Assembly (NCBI GenBank): GCA_013812465.1
Contig: JACCTK010000155.1
Span: 1-11,029 of the forward strand
DNA: 11,029 bases
Reading direction: 5' to 3'
From: Actinomycetota bacterium
GTDB lineage: Bacteria > Actinomycetota > Thermoleophilia > Gaiellales > Gaiellaceae
The translations under genes were made by a program, and so were the position numbers. Positions 5,077 through 11,029 of the stretch are shown one piece after another (within the stretch, counting starts at the first letter, position 1; every line of letters starts with the position of its first letter). The notes under the pieces were generated by a model. The model was not told where the DNA came from and did not search any database. It saw nothing but the letters and a program-made list of their open reading frames with translations.

Positions 5077-6723
5077 GTGAGACGACAGACACTTGGCCTG
5101 CTGCTGGCGGTGCTCGGCACGGTCGGCGTGACGACAGCCGCGGCCTTCGCGGGCGGCAACGGTGGATTCAAGACCGACGCTGCGGCGATGCTCGACGGCA
5201 GGAACGGCTGGACCACGGAGGCGATCATCTCCGTCGGGGACACGCTCGGCAGCGGCTACACCTTCGAAGCGATCCCCGACGGGATCGCCGTGGAGAGGAT
5301 CAACGGCAAGGGCACGGCCGACATTTTCGTCAACCACGAGCTCTCGAAGGTGCCGTTCCCGGCCAACCGCCAGGATCACCTGAACTCGACGGTGAGCAAG
5401 CTGCGCTTGAACCAGAAGAGTGCGGGTGTGCTCAAAGGCGAGTATGTGATCCCGCAGAGCGCGGGGTATCAGCGTTTCTGCTCGAACTTCCTCGTCGGCG
5501 CTGAGCATGGCTTCGAGCGGGAGCTCTTGCTCACGAACGAGGAGGCGCGCGACATCGTCCTTCGTCAGGAGGACTCCTGGCACGGGCCTTCACCGCCCGG
5601 AGTGCTTCTGACCGAGCCCGGCGCTGAGCAGGCCGGCGTGGTCGTCGCCCTCGACCCGAAGAGCGGCGCGTACAGATCGATCTACGGGATGGGTCGGCAC
5701 AACCACGAGAATGCGGTCGGCATTCCCGGCTACGGCTACCCGGTGGTGCTCTCGGGTGACGACACCTTCGACGCGCCCGCATCGCAGCTGTACCTGTACA
5801 AGGCCGCTAGCGGCGCCGACGTCTGGAACGACGCTGGAGCGCTCTATGCCTTCGTCTCCGACACGGCGACGATCAACGACTACGGCGACGTCACTGAGGC
5901 GATGCCGCCGGTCGCGGGACATTTCATCGAGGTGCCACGCGCGATCGCGACAGGGAAGCTCAACGGACGAGAGGTCACCTCGGCCGACTTCGGGTATCCG
6001 GCGCCTCCGAGCTCCGCGATCCCGAACGGGCCGCAATGGGTGCTCGAGCACTGGAGCAACGTGAACAACGTGTTCCAGTTCATCCGCGTGGAGGACATCG
6101 CCTACAACCGGACGAATCTGAGAACCGTGTACATGGCCGACACCGGTGAGCCGCGTGCAATTCCGGACGCGGTGACAGGGCGGCTGAGGCGAGGATCGTC
6201 CGGCACGAACGGCGCATTTCCGAACGGACGCATCTATGAGCTAAAGCTCGGAGCGAATCCGCTCCAAGGCGCCACGCTGGACATCCTCGCGCGCGCGAAC
6301 TTCGATGCGGGCGGCTACGCGAATCCGAACGTCGTTCACCAGCCGGACAATGTGGAGACGACGAGCGACGCGCTCTACATCCAAGAGGACACCGGGGCGC
6401 ACAACTCCTCGAGCCCGCCGCTGGGATATCCAGCGTTCCCGAACGCGACGAACGCGCGGATCTGGAGATACGACCTCGCTACCGATCAGCTCACGGTCGT
6501 GGCCGAGGTCAACCAGGCCGTACCGGGAAGCCCGACGACGGTAAAGGGCAGCTGGGAGTCGAGCGGCATCGTCGACGCCTCGGCAGCCTTCGGTCCGGGA
6601 GCATTTCTCGTTGACGTGCAGGCGCACGGCTGGGACTTCCCGGCCGGAGAGGGCAACGACCCGCCCGCAGTCCCCAAGCGGGAGAACGGGCAGCTTCTGC
6701 TGCTGCGAGCGCCTGGCTCATAG
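5077..6723 (+). CDS. Secreted PhoX / DUF839-type protein (putative alkaline phosphatase-like), 548 aa
   Basis: The N-terminus MRRQTLGLLLAVLGTVGVTT..AFA is an export signal, with likely cleavage after Ala25. Two arginines in the n-region make it Tat-compatible, as is usual for PhoX enzymes, though a full twin-arginine motif is not present. The mature part carries motifs typical of the PhoX/DUF839 beta-propeller family: DIFVNHEL (82-89), C135 followed by LLLTNEE (150-156), GMGRHNHENAV (204-214), LSGDDT (225-230), VEDIAYN (338-344), QPDNVET (422-428), ALYIQEDT (432-439) and WESSGIVD (493-500). PhoX enzymes use iron and calcium to hydrolyse phosphomonoesters outside the cytoplasm. I infer that Cys135 and the acidic motifs correspond to metal ligands. 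Many DUF839 proteins are untested and may not be phosphatases. It lies 60 bp behind the DUF354 gene on the same strand and may be co-transcribed. It converges on the dehydratase gene with an 8-bp gap. Confidence 0.82.
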   Translation: MRRQTLGLLLAVLGTVGVTTAAAFAGGNGGFKTDAAAMLDGRNGWTTEAIISVGDTLGSGYTFEAIPDGIAVERINGKGTADIFVNHELSKVPFPANRQDHLNSTVSKLRLNQKSAGVLKGEYVIPQSAGYQRFCSNFLVGAEHGFERELLLTNEEARDIVLRQEDSWHGPSPPGVLLTEPGAEQAGVVVALDPKSGAYRSIYGMGRHNHENAVGIPGYGYPVVLSGDDTFDAPASQLYLYKAASGADVWNDAGALYAFVSDTATINDYGDVTEAMPPVAGHFIEVPRAIATGKLNGREVTSADFGYPAPPSSAIPNGPQWVLEHWSNVNNVFQFIRVEDIAYNRTNLRTVYMADTGEPRAIPDAVTGRLRRGSSGTNGAFPNGRIYELKLGANPLQGATLDILARANFDAGGYANPNVVHQPDNVETTSDALYIQEDTGAHNSSSPPLGYPAFPNATNARIWRYDLATDQLTVVAEVNQAVPGSPTTVKGSWESSGIVDASAAFGPGAFLVDVQAHGWDFPAGEGNDPPAVPKRENGQLLLLRAPGS

Positions 6724-6731
6724 CGGACGCG

Positions 6732-8642
6732 CTAAACCGACTCGGATGCGGGCGCCGTGGAGACGGCGCCCGCTCCGTCTCCGGAGACGAGCGCACGGCG
6801 GGGCGCGCCGACGAGCGTGTTCAGCCGTCCGACGAGCTCGAGCGTCTCGCCGTCCTCGACGAGGCCTTGAAGAGCGTCGAGCTCTTCCTCGAGCCACTCG
6901 GCGTCGATCGGGGGCCGGGTGACGAGCAGGATCGCCTCATGGCTGGAGGGCGTGACAGTCTCCGACTGAGACCAGAGTTCCTCGTGCAGCTTCTCGCCGG
7001 GGCGGGCGCCGACGAGCTCGACTGCGATGTCGCGACCCGGCTCCTTCCCCGACAGACGGATCATCGTGTCCGCGAGATCGACGATCTTCACCGGCTCGCC
7101 CATGTCCAGCACGTACACCTGGCCGCGGCCGCCGATCGCCCCAGCCTGGATGACGAGCTGAACCGCCTCGGGAATCGTCATGAAGTAGCGGGTCATCTCG
7201 GGGTGCGTGACCGTGACCGGGCCGCCGCGGGCGATCTGTTTGCGGAAGATCGGGATGAGGCTGCCCGACGAGCCGAGCACGTTGCCGAAGCGAACGCCGC
7301 AGAAGCGCGTGGACGTGTCCTCCCGGTGCCCCCAGCCCTCGACGATCCACTCGCAGAGCGCCTTCGTCTGGCCCATGACACCTCTCGGATTCACCGCCTT
7401 GTCCGTTGACACGAGAACGAAGCGCTTCGCCCCGAGCTCGACGGCAACGTCGGCCACGGTCCGGGTCATCAGCGTGTTGTTGCGGACGGCCTCGACCGGG
7501 TTCGCCTCGACGAGCGCCACATGCTTATACGCGGCGGCGTGGAAAACGACAGCAGGTCGGTACTTCTCGAAGACCTGCCGGATCTTCGTCTGATTGCCCG
7601 CGTCCGCGAGAACCGCGGCAGTCGCACGGAAGCCACGCTCGTCGACCAGCTCGCGCTCGATCTCGAACAGGCCAGCCTCGGAGTTGTCTAGTAGCACGAG
7701 GCGAGTCGGTCCGATGCGGGCGATCTGGCGGCAGAGCTCCGACCCGATCGAGCCGCCCGCGCCCGTGACGAGCACGACCTCGCCCATGAGGTAGTCCGCG
7801 ATCGAGTTGATGTCCACCTCGACCGGCTCGCGGCCGAGGAGGTCCTCGACCTCCACCGGGCGGATCTGCCCGGCCAGGTTGAAGTCGCCCGTGATCAGGT
7901 CCGGCAGACCGGGAAGCGTGTTCACCGGGACGTTCTCCTTGCGGGCGATCTCGACGATCCGCTCGCGTACCTCGCCCGAGGCCGACGGGATCGCGATCAG
8001 AAGCTCGTCCGGGCGCCGGTCACGGAGCAGTTGCGGAAGCTCGGCGGTCGTCCCGAGAACGCGAATTCCGTGCAGACGCAGGTTCTTCTTGCGCGGGTCG
8101 TCGTCGACGAGACCGATCGGCGTGTAGCCGAGCGCCGGGTTCTTCAGCATCTCGCGCAGGATCAGCTGCGAGGCGTCTCCGGCTCCGACGATCACGACCT
8201 CCTTGCCGCGCGCGACCAGCGTGCCGGCTGAAGGGCGCTCGATCAGGGTGCGTGCGAGCAGGCGCACACCGGCGACGAATGCGAGCAAAACCAGGAGATC
8301 GACGAACCAGATGCCACGCGGAACGCTGGCGGGGTGGAAGTCGAGCAGGGTGAAGACGAGAAAGGCGGCCACGGAGGCGGCAGCGACACCGCGCACGACC
8401 CCCCACATGTCCTGGGTCGAGACGTACCGCCACCAGCGGTTGTAGAAGCCGAACGCGAAGAACACCGGCAGCTTGACCGCGAGGACCAGCGCGAAGACGT
8501 CCCAATCGAGATAGCGGCGGTAGTAGACGGGTCCGGTGTCGCCGTCGAAGCGGACGTACCATGCGACCGTCCACGCTGCGACGACCAGCAGCGCGTCGGC
8601 GGCGACCTGCCAGAGCCTGTGCCGGTTGACCGGAGAACGCAT
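6732..8642 (-). CDS. Membrane-bound nucleotide-sugar 4,6-dehydratase, CapD/PglF type, 636 aa
   Basis: Long-form polysaccharide biosynthesis protein of the CapD/FlaA1/PglF group. Four transmembrane helices occupy about 10-30, 48-67, 81-101 and 110-130. A first Rossmann-like CoA/NAD-binding domain starts with VVIVGAGDAS (149-158). A second, catalytic SDR domain starts with TGAGGSIGSE (293-302). STDKAVNP (412-419) and MGQTK (423-427) follow, where Met replaces the usual SDR tyrosine, as in this dehydratase family. Later conserved blocks are RFGNVLGSSGSLIPIF (451-466), HPEMTRYFMTIPEAVQLV (480-497) and GARPGEKLHEEL (545-556). Such enzymes convert UDP-GlcNAc-type sugars to 4-keto-6-deoxy sugars at the inner membrane face. 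The ATG at 8642 lies 6 bp after the stop of the aminotransferase gene, so the two form an operon and probably act in sequence, keto-sugar then amino-sugar. The Shine-Dalgarno is weak. The last 20 residues are low-complexity and overlap a hairpin. Confidence 0.93.
   Translation of the reverse strand: MRSPVNRHRLWQVAADALLVVAAWTVAWYVRFDGDTGPVYYRRYLDWDVFALVLAVKLPVFFAFGFYNRWWRYVSTQDMWGVVRGVAAASVAAFLVFTLLDFHPASVPRGIWFVDLLVLLAFVAGVRLLARTLIERPSAGTLVARGKEVVIVGAGDASQLILREMLKNPALGYTPIGLVDDDPRKKNLRLHGIRVLGTTAELPQLLRDRRPDELLIAIPSASGEVRERIVEIARKENVPVNTLPGLPDLITGDFNLAGQIRPVEVEDLLGREPVEVDINSIADYLMGEVVLVTGAGGSIGSELCRQIARIGPTRLVLLDNSEAGLFEIERELVDERGFRATAAVLADAGNQTKIRQVFEKYRPAVVFHAAAYKHVALVEANPVEAVRNNTLMTRTVADVAVELGAKRFVLVSTDKAVNPRGVMGQTKALCEWIVEGWGHREDTSTRFCGVRFGNVLGSSGSLIPIFRKQIARGGPVTVTHPEMTRYFMTIPEAVQLVIQAGAIGGRGQVYVLDMGEPVKIVDLADTMIRLSGKEPGRDIAVELVGARPGEKLHEELWSQSETVTPSSHEAILLVTRPPIDAEWLEEELDALQGLVEDGETLELVGRLNTLVGAPRRALVSGDGAGAVSTAPASESV
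6748..6773. terminator. 11-bp GC-rich hairpin between convergent genes
   Basis: GCGGGCGCCGT and ACGGCGCCCGC are perfect complementary arms around a GGAG loop. The hairpin begins 24 nt after the PhoX-like stop on the plus strand and lies in the last codons of the convergent dehydratase gene on the minus strand. Neither side has a U-tract, so it would be a tail-less terminator of the kind proposed in high-GC Gram-positives. It could also be only an mRNA 3'-end stabiliser. Confidence 0.5.
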
Positions 8643-8648
8643 CTGCTT

Positions 8649-9734
8649 CTACGCGGGGACGCCGAGCGTCGCGCGCACGGTCCCGACGACTCGCTCCTGT
8701 TGCTCTGCCGTGATCCCGGCCCAGAGCGGGACCGAGAAGTTCTCCTTCGCCGCCCGCTCGGTCTCGGGCAGGTCGCCTTCCGAGTATCCGAGATAGCGAA
8801 GCGCCGGCTGGAGATGCAGCGGCGGCAAGTAGTAGTCGGCGCTCCCGATCTCGGCCTCCGTGAGCGCGGCGCGGATCTCGTCACGTTGAGGCGACCGCGA
8901 CACGAAAAGGTGGTACACGTGGCCCGGCTCGTCGGCGGGAACCTCGCACGCCTCGCCGAGGCCGAGGGCCCGGTAGCGCTCGGCAGCTTCACGCCGCAGC
9001 GCGGTCCATCCGTCCAGCTCACGCAGGAAGATGCGCAGCGCCGCCGCCTGGATCTCGTCGAGTCTCGAGTTCGTCCCGATGTACTCGAAGATGCGTTTCG
9101 CCTTCGAGCCGTGGAAGCGCAGCATGCGGATGCGCTCCGCGAGCTCGGTGTCGTTCACGGACACGAGGCCGCCGTCCCCGAGCCCGAAGAGGTTCTTCGT
9201 GGGGTAGAAGCTGAAGGTCGACGCGATGCCTGCTCCCGCGATCTCGGGCGAGCCGAAGGCCTGCGCGGCGTCTTCGATCAACGGGAGCCCGAGCTCGGCG
9301 AGCTCCGCCAGCGGCGCGGGCCTCCCGAAGAGATGCACCGGCATGACGGCTTTCGTTCGGCTCGTGACCCGCGCTGCGACCCGCTCGGGGTCGAGGTTCA
9401 GCGTCTGAGGATCGATGTCGGCGAAGACCGGCGTAGCGCCGACACGCGCGATCGCCTCAGCGGTGGCGTAGAACGTGAACGCGGGGCAGATCACCTCGTC
9501 GCCAGCGCCGATCTCGAGCGCGTTCAAGACGAGAACGATCGCGTCCGTGCCGTTTCCGACGCCGATCGTCTCCCGCACGCCGAGATAGCGCGCCGCCTCC
9601 TCCTCGAACGCGCTGACGTTCGGCCCGAAGACGAACTGTCCGCTCTCGAGAACGTCGTCGATCGCCTGCTTGATCTGCGGAAGCAACGGCGCGTACTGCG
9701 CCTTGACGTCGATGAGGGGAATCTGCTGCGTCAC
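8649..9734 (-). CDS. DegT/DnrJ/EryC1/StrS-family sugar aminotransferase, 361 aa
   Basis: A PLP-dependent, fold-type I aminotransferase that would transfer an amino group from glutamate to a nucleotide-linked keto-sugar. Key features are GVGNGTDAIVLVL (58-70, cofactor phosphate contact), CPAFTFYATAEAI (83-95), LIEDAAQAFGS (152-162, with Asp155 contacting the pyridine nitrogen), FSFYPTKNLFGLGDGG (174-189, with Lys180 as the PLP lysine), and NSRLDEIQAA (222-231). The length is normal. The NLFGLGDGG form and PVHLFGRPAPL resemble members acting on UDP-linked sugars (PglE, WbpE, WlbC types), but the exact product cannot be assigned. It is followed after 6 bp by the 4,6-dehydratase gene, which would supply its 4-keto substrate. 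The GTG at 9734 has no Shine-Dalgarno and is preceded by a -10-like TAAACT 7 nt away. This suggests a leaderless transcript starting here, separate from the DedA gene upstream. Confidence 0.92.
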   Translation of the reverse strand: MTQQIPLIDVKAQYAPLLPQIKQAIDDVLESGQFVFGPNVSAFEEEAARYLGVRETIGVGNGTDAIVLVLNALEIGAGDEVICPAFTFYATAEAIARVGATPVFADIDPQTLNLDPERVAARVTSRTKAVMPVHLFGRPAPLAELAELGLPLIEDAAQAFGSPEIAGAGIASTFSFYPTKNLFGLGDGGLVSVNDTELAERIRMLRFHGSKAKRIFEYIGTNSRLDEIQAAALRIFLRELDGWTALRREAAERYRALGLGEACEVPADEPGHVYHLFVSRSPQRDEIRAALTEAEIGSADYYLPPLHLQPALRYLGYSEGDLPETERAAKENFSVPLWAGITAEQQERVVGTVRATLGVPA

Positions 9735-9741
9735 GCGGGCG

Positions 9742-9747
9742 AGTTTA
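9742..9747 (-). promoter_or_regulatory. Putative -10 element of the aminotransferase-dehydratase operon
   Basis: On the minus strand TAAACTCGCCCGC leads directly into the GTG at 9734, placing the hexamer 7 nt before the start. That spacing predicts transcription from the GTG itself. An inverted repeat (AGCTCG, 7-nt spacer, CGAGCT; 9747-9765) covers the region between the -10 and the expected -35 and could be an operator. No good -35 is visible. Confidence 0.45.
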
Positions 9748-9773
9748 GCTCGGAGGATGCGAGCTTTTGGTTC

Positions 9774-10466
9774 CTAGGCGCCCGGCGGTTCCTCGGCGAG
9801 GCGACGCCGCCGGCGCCGGACAAAATGGAAGACGAGCCAGGCGACGACCGCGACGATGGCTGCCGCGACCAGGTACTCGAGGTAGCGGAACGCGTGATGG
9901 AAGTCCTCCCAGCTCTCCCCGGCCGCCCAGCCCGCTCCCGCGAACGCGAAGCACCAGATCGCCGACCCCGCGAGCGTCAACAGCATGTAGCGGACGAACG
10001 GGGTCTCCATGACACCCGCGGGAATGGAGACGAACGAGCGCACGACGGGTGTCAGACGGCCGAGGAAGACCGCCCAGTCCTCCCAGCGCTCGAACCACCT
10101 CTCCGCCCGGTCGAGTCGCTTCTTGTCCAGGTGGAGCCAGCGCCCGTGGCGTTCGAGATAGGGACGCCCTCCGTACAGACCGATCGCCCACCCGCCAGCG
10201 GAGCCGATCGTGTATCCAATGGTTCCCGCGAGCGCGACCGCGACGTAGGCCGGAAATCCGTCGTCGATCGTGCGCCCGAAGAAGACGACCTCCTGTCCAG
10301 CGAAGGCGCCGGCGGCAACCGCGCCGCCGTAGACCATGACCACCTCGCTCGCAGCGGGCAGCACGGCATCGATGAGCATCAGGAGGAACACGGCGTACAG
10401 GCCGTAGTCGCCGATCGTGGAGGTGATCGCCTCCGTGATCTCGCTCAGGACGGAGGCGACGAGCAT
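9774..10466 (-). CDS. DedA-family integral membrane protein, 230 aa
   Basis: DedA (VTT/SNARE-associated) proteins are inner-membrane transporters linked to membrane homeostasis; some members flip undecaprenyl phosphate or phosphatidylethanolamine. Family features seen are the acidic re-entrant motif LPAASEVVM (36-44, Glu41), the glycine-rich GTIGYTIGSAGGWAIGLYGG (81-100), and the conserved GRLTPVVRSFVSIPAGVMETP (136-156), whose Arg137 and Arg143 lie in the second re-entrant loop. Hydrophobic segments occur near 22-57, 72-98, 158-182 and 196-216. The tail (217-223) is highly basic, suggesting a cytoplasmic C-terminus. Length is normal. The ATG at 10466 is followed by the amphipathic stretch common in the family. 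It lies 28 bp after the Ig-domain gene and 39 bp before the aminotransferase, in the same direction. Lipid-carrier recycling would suit the glycan genes downstream, but that is inference. Confidence 0.92.
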   Translation of the reverse strand: MLVASVLSEITEAITSTIGDYGLYAVFLLMLIDAVLPAASEVVMVYGGAVAAGAFAGQEVVFFGRTIDDGFPAYVAVALAGTIGYTIGSAGGWAIGLYGGRPYLERHGRWLHLDKKRLDRAERWFERWEDWAVFLGRLTPVVRSFVSIPAGVMETPFVRYMLLTLAGSAIWCFAFAGAGWAAGESWEDFHHAFRYLEYLVAAAIVAVVAWLVFHFVRRRRRRLAEEPPGA

Positions 10467-10472
10467 TGGGCG

Positions 10473-10478
10473 AGTCTA
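10473..10478 (-). promoter_or_regulatory. Putative -10 element of the DedA gene
   Basis: On the minus strand TAGACTCGCCCA runs straight into the ATG at 10466, with the hexamer 6 nt from the start and no Shine-Dalgarno. The same TA(A/G)ACTCGCCC occurs before the aminotransferase gene. No clear -35 is present in the 28-bp gap or the end of the upstream gene. Confidence 0.45.
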
Positions 10479-10494
10479 CGGACGCGACCTGCGG

Positions 10495-11029
10495 TTACCG
10501 GACTCGACGTACCGTGAGCGGCTGCTCGAGGGTGACGCTACCGAGCTCGTTCTCCGCGGTGACGCGAACGAGGTAGCGACCGCCGGCAGCGAGCTTCCCG
10601 TTGGCCTGCCGGCCGTTCCAGACGACCGCTTGCGAGCCGGGCTCGAAGCGACGGAGAGCGGCGACGCGGATGAGGACGCCATCGATCGTCTCCACGGTGA
10701 CCTTGACGCGCGCGGCCCGGGTCTGCGTCCAGCGGAAGGTCGCATTGGCGCCTCGCGGGGGCAGGGCCAGGCGCGTGGGTTCCAGCTTCGCGAACCCGAG
10801 CGTGGAGTTCACCGCGAAGCGACGAACCGCCGACGAGGTGAGACCCTGGTCGTCGATGGAGCGCACGCTGAGCGTCCAGCGGCCCTCGGTCGGCGGAAGC
10901 GGCGCCGGCACCGGTGGGGGCGGCACGATCTGATCCGGCGGAGGCGCGGGCGCCGGCGCAGGGGGAAACGGAACTTTGTACGTGCCTTGAGCGCGTGCGG
11001 CGGTCTCGGCGAGCGCGACGGTGCCGTCC
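10495..11029 (-). CDS. C-terminal part of a proline-rich surface-type protein with FlgD-like Ig domain (cut by window edge)
   Basis: The frame is open from the right edge (first full codon at 11028) to the TAA at 10495, giving 177 visible residues. The order is a short start segment (DGTVALAETAARAQGTYKV), a linker of Pro/Ala repeats (about 20-48), then one or two beta-rich domains. The last domain has the pattern of FlgD-type Ig folds: VKVTVETIDGVLIR, FEPGSQAVVWNGR, NGKLAAGGRYLVRVTAEN. Such domains typically end secreted or cell-wall proteins and contribute to structure or attachment. A preceding segment (about 50-95, from RWTLSVRSIDDQG to FAVNSTLGF) looks like a second Ig-like strand set. 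Catalytic or anchoring regions would lie beyond the window, so the function stays open. A GTG at 10926 could start a shorter protein, but it lies in the proline linker and is unlikely to be the real start. Confidence 0.7.
   Translation of the reverse strand, partial: DGTVALAETAARAQGTYKVPFPPAPAPAPPPDQIVPPPPVPAPLPPTEGRWTLSVRSIDDQGLTSSAVRRFAVNSTLGFAKLEPTRLALPPRGANATFRWTQTRAARVKVTVETIDGVLIRVAALRRFEPGSQAVVWNGRQANGKLAAGGRYLVRVTAENELGSVTLEQPLTVRRVR

Noticed and set aside
3736..5583. A 615-codon open frame on the minus strand
   Set aside because: It is antisense to the DUF354 and PhoX-like genes, with a charged low-complexity translation and no recognisable motif.
8334..10517. A 727-codon open frame on the plus strand
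   Set aside because: It runs antisense through three confidently recognised minus-strand genes. Its translation is arginine- and aspartate-rich with no domain, as expected of a shadow frame in high-GC DNA.
10495..10926. GTG at 10926 as the start of a separate 143-residue protein
   Set aside because: The same frame continues to the window edge, and the GTG codes a valine inside a proline-rich linker, so this is the end of a longer protein.
1..11029. Mobile elements, CRISPR arrays, tRNA or rRNA genes, phage or defence genes
   Set aside because: No transposase, integrase, terminal repeats, spaced direct repeats or recognisable RNA-gene sequence was found on reading both strands; the content is ordinary chromosomal metabolism and envelope genes.

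Overview
The window is a bacterial chromosomal segment of high G+C content (roughly two thirds by eye), with dense, mostly short-spaced genes and many GTG starts. Gene content and codon style fit a deep-branching actinobacterium, perhaps of the Thermoleophilia/Gaiellales type. That placement is an inference from style and no marker gene proves it. I see no mobile element, CRISPR array, tRNA or rRNA.

Left part (1-2511). On the minus strand, a short SdhA/NadB-family flavoprotein (396-1604) overlaps by 4 bp the start of a class I fumarase alpha-type gene that runs off the left edge. The two look translationally coupled and handle the same metabolite, fumarate. A small two-CBS-domain protein (1699-2088, plus) is divergent from them. 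It converges on a small protein with a Flp-pilin-like hydrophobic N-terminus (2095-2511, minus).

Middle (2557-6723). A LysR-type regulator (2557-3450, minus) has a perfect 8-bp inverted repeat just upstream of its start. Next comes a gene-poor stretch of about 550 bp. It holds at most one small membrane-anchored protein on the minus strand (start 3935), which may carry a frameshift. Then two plus-strand genes follow: a DUF354-type predicted glycosyltransferase (4003-5016) and a secreted PhoX/DUF839-type protein (5077-6723). An 11-bp stem hairpin lies where the latter converges on the next gene.

Right part (6732-11029, all minus strand). In transcription order these are: the C-terminal end of a proline-rich surface-type protein with a FlgD-like Ig domain, a DedA-family membrane protein, a DegT/DnrJ-family sugar aminotransferase, and a membrane-bound CapD/PglF-type nucleotide-sugar 4,6-dehydratase. 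The last two are 6 bp apart. They make a standard two-step module converting a UDP-sugar to a UDP-amino-deoxy sugar for cell-surface glycans.

A recurring pattern is that several first-in-unit genes lack a Shine-Dalgarno sequence. They instead carry a -10-like hexamer 6-11 nt before the start codon. Three of them share TA(A/G)ACTCGC(C/G)C, which suggests leaderless transcripts. Genes inside operons or with a leader (fumarase, PhoX-like) have strong Shine-Dalgarno sequences. No previously undescribed multi-gene system is evident. The most worthwhile leads are the leaderless promoter motif, the truncated flavoprotein coupled to fumarase, and the possible frameshift at about 3736.
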